DNA of 64,000 bases from Empedobacter tilapiae (lineage in GTDB: Bacteria > Bacteroidota > Bacteroidia > Flavobacteriales > Weeksellaceae), in assembly GCF_004785645.1 (NCBI RefSeq), contig NZ_SRPE01000014.1, positions 1 through 64,000 on the forward strand, in the 5' to 3' direction. The stretch's first letter is position 1. Every line of letters starts with the position of its first letter. The notes beneath the pieces were generated by a model that saw only the letters and a program-made list of their open reading frames with translations, was not told where the DNA came from and searched no databases. Positions 35,169-44,170 of this stretch are shown here, one piece after another. A program made the position numbers and the translations under genes.

Positions 35169-36200
35169 TTAGGTTACATTACTTTCCATACTTGCAATCA
35201 TACTTTTTATTATTTCAGTGTTAGGATATTCTACTTGTTTCATAGCTTTATGTTTAAAAATATCTAGAATTTTTTTATTTAATTCGTCAACAAATTTATC
35301 ATCATAATAAGGTGGGTAATTGCTTTTTCCTGTAGTTATACTAATTCTTCTTTTGTCAAATTCAGTCGAATATTCCACTTGAGGTGACAATAATTCAAAT
35401 AATCTTTTGTCATTGGTTATAAATATAGAGTTAACATCTTCATCAATAATTTCTGACAATTGTTTTGAATTCCTACTCAATCTTGCATGTAACAGATCCC
35501 AAGAACTTCCCCATAAAGCTTTTAAAGTTTTTTCTTTACTTGAATTTTCTTTAATCATTGTATTGAAACTATTATTTCCACCAAAAATTTGAAAGGCTAA
35601 TTGATATTCTAAACCTAAAATTAGTCCAATTTTATTGTTCATCCAATCTACAAATTCAATAATATTTTCCTTTGCCTTATGTTTACTCAAATCTTTACTA
35701 GCTATTTCTCTAATTTTTAATAATGCACTGTAATGAATCAATATTTGTTCAACAAATACAGATGCATCATTATTCAAATTTGGCTTTTTACTTGAAAAAA
35801 AATTAGATGAAAAATCAAAATTATTTGTTTTAAGTCTTTCTAAAGGAATCTGAAAAGCAAACATTAGTTTATTACTTATGTCAAAAAATTTTTCTGTATT
35901 TAATTTATATGTTGCTTTATCTAATGATAATTCTAAAAGGGCAAATATTTCAAAAGGAGGCATTGATTTTTTTTGTGAATATTTTATTAATTCAAATACC
36001 TTTCTTTTAGAATCTTTATTAATATTTTTTTTATTAACTATATTCACTATGTCTAAACAAACTGAGCTGTCTAGCACAAGAAGGGTTTTCTTTTCTAAAT
36101 TTGGATTTGATTTATAAAAACCTTTTAAAGCTCCAAATTTAGTTAAATAGTGATATTCAATTTTTGTATTCAATTTAATAAAATTTATGTTAACATTCAA
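35169..36200 (-). CDS. PIN-like nuclease candidate (343 aa)
   Basis: Conserved-looking acidic positions fit a PIN-like RNase: Asp44 in LLVLDSSVCLD, Glu84/Glu90 in PPFEIFALLELSLD, Asp235 in SWDLLHARL, and Asp264 in SIFITNDKRLFELL, the last being the typical 'T-D-D/N.L' strand. The core is flanked by a long helical insert. No signal peptide. It follows the caspase-like gene by 166 bp on the same strand. RNase activity is inferred; sequence similarity to named PIN families was not recognised. Confidence 0.55.
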   Translation of the reverse strand: MNVNINFIKLNTKIEYHYLTKFGALKGFYKSNPNLEKKTLLVLDSSVCLDIVNIVNKKNINKDSKRKVFELIKYSQKKSMPPFEIFALLELSLDKATYKLNTEKFFDISNKLMFAFQIPLERLKTNNFDFSSNFFSSKKPNLNNDASVFVEQILIHYSALLKIREIASKDLSKHKAKENIIEFVDWMNNKIGLILGLEYQLAFQIFGGNNSFNTMIKENSSKEKTLKALWGSSWDLLHARLSRNSKQLSEIIDEDVNSIFITNDKRLFELLSPQVEYSTEFDKRRISITTGKSNYPPYYDDKFVDELNKKILDIFKHKAMKQVEYPNTEIIKSMIASMESNVT

Positions 36201-36262
36201 CTTGATTTATGAAGTAAGTAATATTTATATCACCAGACATCCAAAAAACATCTCATAATAAA

Positions 36263-36278
36263 TTACAATTTCACATAA
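36263..36278. repeat. Degenerate copy of the TTACGGTTTCACGTAA element
   Basis: TTACAATTTCACATAA; its left flank CATCTCATAATAAA also matches copy 1 (5268-5282 region, CATCTCACAATAAA), so the similarity extends over about 33 bp. Confidence 0.4.
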
Positions 36279-36366
36279 AAGATACAAACTTCATTTAAAA
36301 CAACTAAACTTGTATTCTATTATCTTATTTTGAAATTGTACAATTCTTATCGATCATAGTAATAAT

Positions 36367-37575
36367 CTATACTTTATTTTCGTCCTTTAACATCTTCCAC
36401 ATTAACCCTGCAGTTTCAGCTTGATTTTTACCCCATGCAATTAAATTATTATAATACCCTTCTTTTGTTTTACTAAAAGCAATCATCCTATCATTACATC
36501 TACATATAGCCATAAACGGATTTTCTAAAATATCAGTTCTTTGAAAGGTAACTGAAGCATAATCATAAGAACCTTTTTCTAAGTCTCCTAATTGATCATA
36601 TCCATCATAACTAGCTATAAAAGTATGTTTGTCAACTTTTATATCTTGCGGAATAAATTCAGCCAACTCTTCATATGTAAATGCAGAACAAAGAAAATTA
36701 GTTTCTGTATCATATTTTTTTAATATTATTTTGTCATTTACATTATAATATGCAAAAATACTTTCCTGCGACATACCGTTTTCCTTTAAGATCTTAGAAG
36801 TCTCATAGGAAATTACAATTTTGTTCAAGCAATCTGAATGATTAAAAACTTCATGGACAGATGTTTTGTTAATATTAAATACTAATTGACCATTCTGATG
36901 CCCAAGCTCTCTTATTGAACCAAATAAGGGCTGTTGTTTTGAAATACTTCCAACACCTTTGGTTACAGCAACAGCAAGTTCTCCTACAGAAAAAGTTCTT
37001 TCAGAATTTTTATTAAGATATTCTGTTAATATGATAGAAAAAGGGCTACCTTCACCTATACTGCCATCTGAAACTTTCTCATTTCTTCCTGAGCTTATAA
37101 TCCATCTTGAATTTAAACTATTAAGTTTTTGATAATGATCATATATCGATCTACTTTGATTAAAAAAACTACCTGAAAAGCAAGAATCGATAATTAATAA
37201 CAAATGTTTAACATCTATTCCACTTAATATATCAATGATTGTAGAATTTGGCACAAAGTCACTAATTGATTTATCAGCATCAAAAGGCACCCAATAACCT
37301 CTATTAGTCAGAGGATTTAATTCCCCATGTCCTGCAAAATAAATAATCAAGCTATCCTCTTTAGTTATCAAATAAGAGATTCTATTTAGATCGTCTATTA
37401 TATTCTTTCTTGTAGCTTTTTCATTAAATAAAGGTTCTAAAATTAAATCAAAAGAATATTTATTATTAAGTATTTTAATAAGTTTTGATGCATCAAGGAC
37501 GGCATTGTTTAAAGGTAAAATTTTACCATTTGAATATTTGTCAATTGCAATTACAAATAAATAGTTTTTTCCCAT
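36367..37575 (-). CDS. Caspase-like (C14) peptidase with extra C-domain
   Basis: A 402-aa protein. The peptidase domain (about 1-240) has the His-Cys dyad in YFAGHGE (His83) and IIDSCFSG (Cys132), plus GKNYLFVIAIDKYS at the N-terminus. The C-terminal ~160 residues (about 245-402; FAYYNVNDKIILKKYDTETN, RMIAFSKTKEGYYNNLIAWG) form a separate, unrecognised alpha/beta module. Bacterial caspases act as proteases in several abortive-infection systems. Its neighbours are a reverse transcriptase and a PIN-like protein, so a defence effector role is inferred. Confidence 0.85.
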   Translation of the reverse strand: MGKNYLFVIAIDKYSNGKILPLNNAVLDASKLIKILNNKYSFDLILEPLFNEKATRKNIIDDLNRISYLITKEDSLIIYFAGHGELNPLTNRGYWVPFDADKSISDFVPNSTIIDILSGIDVKHLLLIIDSCFSGSFFNQSRSIYDHYQKLNSLNSRWIISSGRNEKVSDGSIGEGSPFSIILTEYLNKNSERTFSVGELAVAVTKGVGSISKQQPLFGSIRELGHQNGQLVFNINKTSVHEVFNHSDCLNKIVISYETSKILKENGMSQESIFAYYNVNDKIILKKYDTETNFLCSAFTYEELAEFIPQDIKVDKHTFIASYDGYDQLGDLEKGSYDYASVTFQRTDILENPFMAICRCNDRMIAFSKTKEGYYNNLIAWGKNQAETAGLMWKMLKDENKV

Positions 37576-37684
37576 AGTTTAATATTACAATAATCTAAAA
37601 AATAACTCTTTATTATTTAACAAGAGACTTAAAACAATTGAAAATCTTATCATTTAAAATAGTATTTACGATTAAATAACATTA

Positions 37685-38608
37685 TCAACTGATATTTTTC
37701 TGTATTTTATTGAATTTCCTATTCTTTGTAAGTCCTAAAACTTCATTATATTCTCTTTCCTTTGTTATAGGATTATGTTTTCCTTTAAGAATTTGATAAA
37801 AAGACTGTTCAACATCGCTAGTATCATTTTTTCTAGTAAGACTTAAGTCAAATAAATTACAAATAGCTTTTGCTGATTTAGAAATATCTCCCCATTGTAA
37901 TTCATCAATCCAATTATTTTTTCGCAATTCTACAAATAATTCACACAAGTCTTTTTGACTTCCTTTCCAAACAAATTTTGTTGGAATTTTCATAAATTCT
38001 TCCTTAAACTCTATGAAAGAAGGATTTAGCATTTCAAGTCTCAACTTAATAAATCTAATGTAGATTCTTAAAATATTATCACTGATACTCTTATTTAATA
38101 CAATGCCATGAAATATTTGAATTTGCTTATTTTCTGAATTTAAGATTTCTTGATATTTTTTTAGATGAATAAGTAGTATTCTTTCTTCATCTTCTATACC
38201 AAATAGTCTATTTGTTTCAACAGTAGATTTTAAAACATCATTATATTGATAAACTAATTTTGAAACTTTGTCATTAATTGCATAATAAATAGTTTCAGAA
38301 AATATGTCAGTATCCATTAGATTCATTATTGTTTTTTCTATCCCTTTTTCAACTAACGTAGGATGGTTTATTTTCCAATCGTTAACAAGTAAATCATAAT
38401 ATTCTCTATATATACTAAGAGTATTAGTAGAATTTAATGAATAAATTGGAAAACTAAAATTTTGGTATTTATTCATCCATTCTAAATCTGCACTCCTTAT
38501 TACTGAATTTCTTTTAAATAATTGAATTTGATTTTTTTTCTCACAATTATTTAATTCTTCTTCTATGAGTTCTAATAAGTCATTTGCAAAATCAATTTCT
38601 ATAATCAT
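37685..38608 (-). CDS. Uncharacterised protein with RteC-like C-terminal segment
   Basis: A 307-aa mostly helical protein. Residues ~210-300 (TKFVWKGSQKDLCELFVELR, AKAICNLFDL, SSFYQILKGK-like) recall the C-terminal domain of RteC and related proteins from Bacteroidota mobile elements, which ends in a winged-helix-like fold. The N-terminal 200 residues are unrecognised helices. It lies between the 261-aa gene (168 bp) and the caspase gene (109 bp). A regulatory role is possible but unproven. Confidence 0.6.
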   Translation of the reverse strand: MIIEIDFANDLLELIEEELNNCEKKNQIQLFKRNSVIRSADLEWMNKYQNFSFPIYSLNSTNTLSIYREYYDLLVNDWKINHPTLVEKGIEKTIMNLMDTDIFSETIYYAINDKVSKLVYQYNDVLKSTVETNRLFGIEDEERILLIHLKKYQEILNSENKQIQIFHGIVLNKSISDNILRIYIRFIKLRLEMLNPSFIEFKEEFMKIPTKFVWKGSQKDLCELFVELRKNNWIDELQWGDISKSAKAICNLFDLSLTRKNDTSDVEQSFYQILKGKHNPITKEREYNEVLGLTKNRKFNKIQKNIS

Positions 38609-38776
38609 ATCTTATTTTTTTTTAAAGATCTTAAATTTGATTTTAGCTTACAATTACAATTAACTTACGAAAGTATCATATTATCAGCTAATGAGATATT
38701 TATCAACTCCTTTAATAAATTACATATCAATTCATTACTTAATAAAACTTTCACAAAAAACTTCTTGTTAGTAGCA

Positions 38777-39562
38777 TTATGGTTCTATTATTTCGTGCAA
38801 TTTTAGAATTTTATATAATTTAGTTTCAGAGTTCACTTCAACAATTTCTACATCTACTATGAAAATCATTTTTAATGGATTATCATCACAGTTTAACATT
38901 TCTTGTTTTTCTGATTCATTTTCCCAAATAAGATTCAAACTATTCTCATTTAATTCTTTAATTACACCCCTGTTTCCTTTTTTAGAATCTAAATCACGCT
39001 TAATTTGATCTAAATAAAGTGCCTGATTTGTTTTAATAGATTTATCTTTTTGTGTTAACTCCTTTTTTTCTGATCTAATTCTATCTCTAATTATCCTCGA
39101 TTCATTTTCATTTACAGATAATGGATTTAGAATAACTCTATTGTTTTTACCTTTTACTTTAATAATAATATTGTTATTATTGTGCGTACCTGGTTCAATT
39201 ATTTTTTGAAAATTTGATAAATCTTTTATATCTAAATCTTTAAAATCATCAGTTTTTTTTCCAGTCAAGAGAAAGTCATAACCTGATTTGATAAACTTTC
39301 CAAATTCAACAACTGTATTAACATCTCCTAGAAAAGGAAGAATCATTGCAGAACATTCAACTAATGTAGTTACAATACTTCCTTTTTTTATTTCTTGTAC
39401 AAATAATTCAGCTTCTGGTCTTTCAGAACCATACTTATCAATTAAAAACTTTTCATATCCATTTGAAATTGCATTAAGTGAATTTGTAAACTCAGTTACT
39501 GAGATTGGTTTGTCATAATCAATAGTATATTCAAACTGAAATTCATTAATAATAGGCTTCAT
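38777..39562 (-). CDS. Uncharacterised defence-island protein (261 aa)
   Basis: The N-domain (1-110) includes FVQEIKKGSIVTTLVECSAM and FLGDVNTVVEFGKFIKSGYD, an amphipathic or weakly hydrophobic helix pair that I associate with hypothetical proteins near phage-defence genes. A low-complexity Asn/Lys turn (about 127-145) leads to a basic helix and a beta-rich C-domain (MIFIVDVEIVEVNSE). No catalytic motif. It is directly downstream of the reverse transcriptase and a structured element, so may be its partner. Confidence 0.6.
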   Translation of the reverse strand: MKPIINEFQFEYTIDYDKPISVTEFTNSLNAISNGYEKFLIDKYGSERPEAELFVQEIKKGSIVTTLVECSAMILPFLGDVNTVVEFGKFIKSGYDFLLTGKKTDDFKDLDIKDLSNFQKIIEPGTHNNNNIIIKVKGKNNRVILNPLSVNENESRIIRDRIRSEKKELTQKDKSIKTNQALYLDQIKRDLDSKKGNRGVIKELNENSLNLIWENESEKQEMLNCDDNPLKMIFIVDVEIVEVNSETKLYKILKLHEIIEP

Positions 39563-39682
39563 TTATTTAATAGTATGGTTTTGAGCAAAATTGCAATTAA
39601 AATAATTTTTTAAGAATAGTAAACATATTACCATTTCGTAAAAACATCTATATTTTATATAATAATTCCAAAGATGCAAGAT

Positions 39683-39767
39683 TTACTTCAAAATAAATTA
39701 CGGTTTCACGTAAATAGAATATCCTCGTTAAAAAAATAAACGAGGATATTCTATTGTTTTGAAGTAA
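39683..39767 (-). ncRNA. Predicted three-way-junction structure 3' of the reverse transcriptase gene
   Basis: Outer stem TTACTTCAAAA (39683-39693) / TTTTGAAGTAA (39757-39767), 11 bp perfect. Inside are the palindrome TTACGGTTTCACGTAA (39698-39713) and a 16-bp perfect stem ATAGAATATCCTCGTT (39714-39729) / AACGAGGATATTCTAT (39739-39754). It starts 30 nt after the RT stop codon. It may be a transcript end, a processed RNA, or a template for the RT; only the pairing is directly visible. Confidence 0.45.
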
Positions 39768-39796
39768 TATAAAAACTTTATTACCACAAATATATT

Positions 39797-41101
39797 TTAT
39801 TCAGTATCATTTTTTTTTACTTCTTCCTCAATCTTTTTAATTTTATTTTCAACAAGTTCATTTGTGATTGGAATACCACAATTACTTCTTTGTAGATTTG
39901 AAATACAGTGATTACTTTGATTCTTTAATCTTAAATTTTTAGGTAAAGAATCTAACCTTTGTTCCTTTAATTTCCAATCTATTTTTTCTAATTTCATATA
40001 GATAATACGATTGATAATATAGTCTAAATCATCAGAATATCTATAAATGTCTGTATAAATAAAAGCAGATATCCAACCATCATGTCTGTTTTTTATTTTT
40101 GTAAGAAACTCTATAAGATTTAAGTCAACTTTCCCTTTTAATAATTCCCATAGCTTCTCCTTAAACTTTTCAAAGTTTTCTAGGGATGGATATAATTGCT
40201 TTCCATTAAAAGTTACTGATAAGAAAGTTAAAGTCTCTTTATCTATATCAGTAATTTTAGTTTTACTGTCGTTCCCTAATGGATGAATTTCTAATTTTAA
40301 CTCTTTAAGATATTTAAGAGACTTTTGATATGCATTTTCACATTCTTTTTTTGTTTTGGCTAGAATTACAAAGTCGTCAGCATAACGTACCAAACATAGA
40401 TTATCTTCAATCAGTTTTTGATCAAATTCAGATAAATAAATATTTGATAACAAAGGAGAAAGAGCATTACCTTGAGGAATTCCTTTATCTACATTTTCAA
40501 AATACTTAATTTTATCGGCATCGAAATCTCCTAAATTTCCAACTTTCTGACTTAATGCATCTAAAATTAAATGGTTAATTGAGGTATCAGGTAAATTAGG
40601 AAATATTTGATTTGATAATAAATCTGATTTATCAACTGTTCCAAAGAAATTAATTAAATCTGCTTCTAAAACAAATTTATTATCATTATTATAATGATCT
40701 TGAATTTTTAATAATGCATCTTTAACTCCAATACTTTTTTGATAAGCAAAACTGTAACCTTTACTTTTTGATAATGTTTCAGCGAAAATCTCATCAAGTT
40801 GAATTGCTATTGCTTTAATTACAACCCTATCACATATTTCTGGAATTTGTAGCGGTCTAAATGTATTTTTGCCTTTTTTAGCAATTAATACACCTCTTGT
40901 CGGATGAAATTTATACTTTCCTAATTTAAGATTTTCAGATATAATTGAAATTTTATCGTCAAGATTTTTTTCAAAAGCTTCTATTGTTTCTCCTGATAGA
41001 CCATGTGAATCTTTGTTAAATTTATCAAGCTTTCTCCAAGCTTCTTTAAGAATATCTTTTTCAGATATAATTTGTAAAAGTGTTTGTGTTTTATTTCTCA
41101 T
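39797..41101 (-). CDS. Reverse transcriptase, group II intron-like, stand-alone
   Basis: A 434-aa protein with the RT core: FRPLQIPEICDRVVIKAI (motif 1-2), EADLINFFGTVD (Asp148), GIPQGNALSPLLSNIYL (about 207-223), RYADDFVIL (catalytic YADD, 240-243), then thumb. A short C-terminal helical part (about 330-434) resembles a maturase X/thumb (IKNRHDGWISAF). No HNH nuclease domain, and no flanking group II intron structure was recognised. Together with the caspase-like neighbour this suggests a defence-associated RT rather than an intron. Which RT class it belongs to needs phylogeny. Confidence 0.85.
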   Translation of the reverse strand: MRNKTQTLLQIISEKDILKEAWRKLDKFNKDSHGLSGETIEAFEKNLDDKISIISENLKLGKYKFHPTRGVLIAKKGKNTFRPLQIPEICDRVVIKAIAIQLDEIFAETLSKSKGYSFAYQKSIGVKDALLKIQDHYNNDNKFVLEADLINFFGTVDKSDLLSNQIFPNLPDTSINHLILDALSQKVGNLGDFDADKIKYFENVDKGIPQGNALSPLLSNIYLSEFDQKLIEDNLCLVRYADDFVILAKTKKECENAYQKSLKYLKELKLEIHPLGNDSKTKITDIDKETLTFLSVTFNGKQLYPSLENFEKFKEKLWELLKGKVDLNLIEFLTKIKNRHDGWISAFIYTDIYRYSDDLDYIINRIIYMKLEKIDWKLKEQRLDSLPKNLRLKNQSNHCISNLQRSNCGIPITNELVENKIKKIEEEVKKNDTE

Positions 41102-41164
41102 ATTTCTTGTAGTGCAAAGACCCTTAGAATGACATATTGTCAGTACGATAAACTTTACATAATA

Positions 41165-41276
41165 GAGACAGAAGCCTTAATTGAAATAGTCACGGCAAGA
41201 ACCATCAAGGTTCGAACTAAGACTTTGCTAAGGCGTTCTTCGGCAATCCTTACTTTCGATTGAATTATCAATCTTA
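41165..41276. repeat. 112-bp perfect direct repeat, copy 1
   Basis: Identical to 41555-41666; the copies are 390 bp apart. It contains AAGGTTCGAACTAAGAC and GGCGTTCTTCGGCAATCC. It lies 60 bp upstream of the RT start codon. Confidence 0.9.
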
Positions 41277-41282
41277 TGTCAA

Positions 41283-41322
41283 GCGCACACTTAAGAGAAA
41301 ACTTAAGCTTTAATCGGTGCGC
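41283..41322. other. Nested inverted repeat, attC-like hairpin candidate
   Basis: Outer arms GCGCAC/GTGCGC and inner CTTAAG/CTTAAG lie just inside direct-repeat copy 1. On the minus strand a TAACGCAAATCATTATGCGC segment adjoins it, recalling integron recombination-site ends. Only the inverted repeats are directly seen. The rest of the 275-bp segment to 41554 shows no gene I trust. Confidence 0.35.
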
Positions 41323-41554
41323 ATAATGATTTGCGTTATAGGTTGTCACTGCGCACTCGCTCTTTTGGGCTTTGGTTGTTCTATCCATACTACTCAAATT
41401 TACGGTTTTTTGTTTTCTGTGCAAGTTTTTTAAAACTTTCGCATTTTTTAACATTTCGGCGCTAGATTGGCTCTCATCTCTACTAAATAAATAGCTTTCT
41501 ACCATCGTTTCATTGGGTTTGTGTTTATCATACACAACGGTATCAAACGAGATT

Positions 41555-41666
41555 GAGACAGAAGCCTTAATTGAAATAGTCACGGCAAGAACCATCAAGG
41601 TTCGAACTAAGACTTTGCTAAGGCGTTCTTCGGCAATCCTTACTTTCGATTGAATTATCAATCTTA
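41555..41666. repeat. 112-bp perfect direct repeat, copy 2
   Basis: Exact duplicate of 41165-41276. 41667-42148, between it and the ABC-3C promoter, is AT-rich and shows nothing else recognisable. Confidence 0.9.
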
Positions 41667-42148
41667 AGTAAATGAACTTCTATTATTCTAAATATGTCAA
41701 TTGTTATACCAATATTGAATTTATGACAGAATTGCATATTATAATTTAAAAATTGGTGTCAGTAACCTAAACTTAGCTAGACAAAAAGTATAATTCAACT
41801 TATTATATTCTAGTTTTCCCTTGTTAAAATAGAGTGTAATTACCAATGACCACTAACATTATTTTACACGAAATTAAATATAGTTTTTTCTCGTGATAAA
41901 AACCTCACTTAAAAACAATTATCGAGATTCTATAGTTTATTTTTTTTTCGAAATATCGAGTAGAGCAACAGCTAACGATGTTATAGAATTTTTTCTATTG
42001 ATTGAAATAACATTAGAGGAAGGTATTTTGTTTTACGGATTTGCATTTATTTTTACTTTCTTTTGAAATAGTTTTTCAGAAACTCAAAAAGCAAAAAAAT
42101 ATTTTTGCCGAAGTTTGGTTACTTAAGTTACTTTAATAATTGAAATGT

Positions 42149-42156
42149 TATATTTG
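42149..42156 (+). promoter_or_regulatory. -7 box of the ABC-3C operon
   Basis: TATATTTG matches TAnnTTTG. It lies downstream of the ATG at 42145, so that ATG cannot be the start if this promoter is used; the ATG at 42184 is preferred. The -33 element is weak. Confidence 0.45.
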
Positions 42157-42183
42157 CAACAACCTAATATAATAAAAAGTATT

Positions 42184-43485
42184 ATGAATAATAGAAACGC
42201 TACTGCTAGTTGGAGTGGTTATTCTCATCAAGGTCAAGTGGGTTTACTCGTTGCACTCCGTAAGCTCCAAGAACCTAATATTGATTTATCAAATTATTTT
42301 GTAGAATTTGAAAATACGGAGGATGTTGCAATTTATGAGTTAACACAAGTTGGTGAAAAAAACTTTCTTTCAGTGCATCAAGTAAAAGCTTATTATTCAG
42401 ATGGTAATCGTCAAAATAATTATATTGATGTATTTAGGGGGAAATCTATTTATGAAACAGATGCTGAAGGGAAATATGTAAAAGATGCTAATAAGAAAAA
42501 AATTCCCACTGGTAATTATGAGTCAGGGCAATGGTGTTCAAATGATAATTATTTACACACTGTTGTTGAAGTTGTAGATTGGGATAATAATATTGCTAAA
42601 ACAACAGACACTATACCAATTTATATAAAGAGATATCCATATTCAACTACTCAATTTCACTGTGATACGACAGAAGTTGAAGATTTTATTTTATTAGAAC
42701 TTAATAAAATATTTCCCGCAAATCCAAGTCAAGCTGAATTGGCGTACAAAAAATTAAGTTTTGAATTAGATAATCGAATTAGAAATGAACATAAAAAGGT
42801 TTCAAAAGCTCTATTTGATATTAAATTTTCATTACAAGAAATAGCTGATATTATAAATGATCAATCACTTTTTAAAAGACAAGGTATATACGAATGCCGT
42901 AAAATATTTTATGAAACTTTTATAGAAGTCATTACTGAGGATAGCATATCAGATGAAAAACGTGATTTTTTAGAAAATGGAGTTGTTAAAGAGATTAATG
43001 ATTTAGATGACGATAATTTCAAGAGATTCTTGCAATATCTAAATATATGTGAACCAATAAAAGATTTAGATAAATCACAAATACTTGCTAATAAAGATGG
43101 TTTAGACCAAGTATTTTTTCACTTATTAATTGAAGTATTGGAATTAGAACCTTTACAAGAACAAAATTTAATTAAATATAGAAAAGACAATCTCAATTCT
43201 GATTTTGTTATTACATCCATAATTAAAGAACCAAAAAGAACTACTACTGTAGTTAAAAATATCATTGAAAATCTAGAATCAATGAGTTTATTATGGGAAA
43301 ATCACCAATTGATTAACAAAGAAATTAATGCAGATTTTGCGCCAAATATTCCTTCTTTCCGAGACAATTTTGAAGAAACCGAAGAATCAAAGAAAGATCG
43401 TGATCGATTTATGTATTACTCAAATACAAAATTAATTTCTAGAGAAAACGCAATTCAACTACTAAATGATACAAACAATAATTAA
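42184..43485 (+). CDS. ABC-3C system effector with Cap4-like nuclease N-domain
   Basis: A 433-aa protein. The N-terminus ATASWSGYSHQGQVGLLVAL is typical of the dsDNA-endonuclease-like domain found in ABC-three-component and CBASS effectors, with the restriction-fold motif EDVAIYEL (Glu/Asp) ... VHQVKAY (Gln66, Lys68). The C-terminal ~250 residues are helical and probably bind the other components. Start chosen at 42184 from the promoter position. It overlaps the next gene by 20 bp. Likely cuts nucleic acid when the ATPase senses infection; inferred from the family. Confidence 0.8.
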   Translation: MNNRNATASWSGYSHQGQVGLLVALRKLQEPNIDLSNYFVEFENTEDVAIYELTQVGEKNFLSVHQVKAYYSDGNRQNNYIDVFRGKSIYETDAEGKYVKDANKKKIPTGNYESGQWCSNDNYLHTVVEVVDWDNNIAKTTDTIPIYIKRYPYSTTQFHCDTTEVEDFILLELNKIFPANPSQAELAYKKLSFELDNRIRNEHKKVSKALFDIKFSLQEIADIINDQSLFKRQGIYECRKIFYETFIEVITEDSISDEKRDFLENGVVKEINDLDDDNFKRFLQYLNICEPIKDLDKSQILANKDGLDQVFFHLLIEVLELEPLQEQNLIKYRKDNLNSDFVITSIIKEPKRTTTVVKNIIENLESMSLLWENHQLINKEINADFAPNIPSFRDNFEETEESKKDRDRFMYYSNTKLISRENAIQLLNDTNNN

Positions 43486-44170
43486 TAAAATTTTCGAAGA
43501 ATCAAATTTTGAGGAGAAGGAAGGTTATTATTCAAAAGACAATAATCAATTCTATTTAACTTTAAAACTAAAGGAAACAGAATTTCAAACGATCGAAAAT
43601 AAAAATTCAATTGAGGTAATTCCTTCCTATAAAGAATTACTAGATTTTTTTAATGAACTAGTTCAATCAGGCACTAGTACTTCAATTGAAAAAAACACTT
43701 CTCTCTTAATATTTGTAGAATGTGAAAATATCAAAGCATTGGAGGTGTACAAACAACAGATATTACTACTTGAAGAAGATCAGTATTTCTTCAAAAAATA
43801 CGTAATTCTATATACGGAAAATGGTATTAGCGGTATCAATACAGATACTATTTTATCTGATTTAAAGGCGAAGTTAAGCGACAAAGATAATTTTGACAAT
43901 TATTACACAAATGGATTTAGTACGGAGCTAGAAGAATATTTATTTATACTGCAACTTTATATAAAAATACCTTTTATAACACTACCTAGTTTTGATAACC
44001 AATTCAAAACGTTGGAAACTAAAATAACAGAAGATTTAGGAGATAATTATATAATAAAAGAAACAGTCATTGAAAAGTTTGATGAAATAATGGCTATTGA
44101 TTTTTTTGTACCAGGAGAGAACGTTGATCAAAACATTGAAACCATTTTAAATTCATTATCAAATGATTAA
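43466..44170 (+). CDS. ABC-3C system middle component
   Basis: A 234-aa alpha/beta protein with no catalytic motif, positioned between the nuclease effector (20-bp overlap) and the SMC-like ATPase (8-bp overlap). This is the usual place and size of the ABC-3C 'middle component', an adaptor linking effector to ATPase. Assignment rests mainly on gene order. Confidence 0.65.
   Translation: MIQTIINKIFEESNFEEKEGYYSKDNNQFYLTLKLKETEFQTIENKNSIEVIPSYKELLDFFNELVQSGTSTSIEKNTSLLIFVECENIKALEVYKQQILLLEEDQYFFKKYVILYTENGISGINTDTILSDLKAKLSDKDNFDNYYTNGFSTELEEYLFILQLYIKIPFITLPSFDNQFKTLETKITEDLGDNYIIKETVIEKFDEIMAIDFFVPGENVDQNIETILNSLSND

Noticed and set aside
41165-41276. tRNA remnant suggested by GGTTCGAAC
   Set aside because: No T-stem pairing, acceptor stem or anticodon arm can be formed around it.
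41155-41661. A 168-codon minus-strand ORF through both 112-bp repeats
   Set aside because: The 390-bp spacing is a multiple of three, so the frame survives by accident; the translation repeats the DNA duplication and shows no domain.
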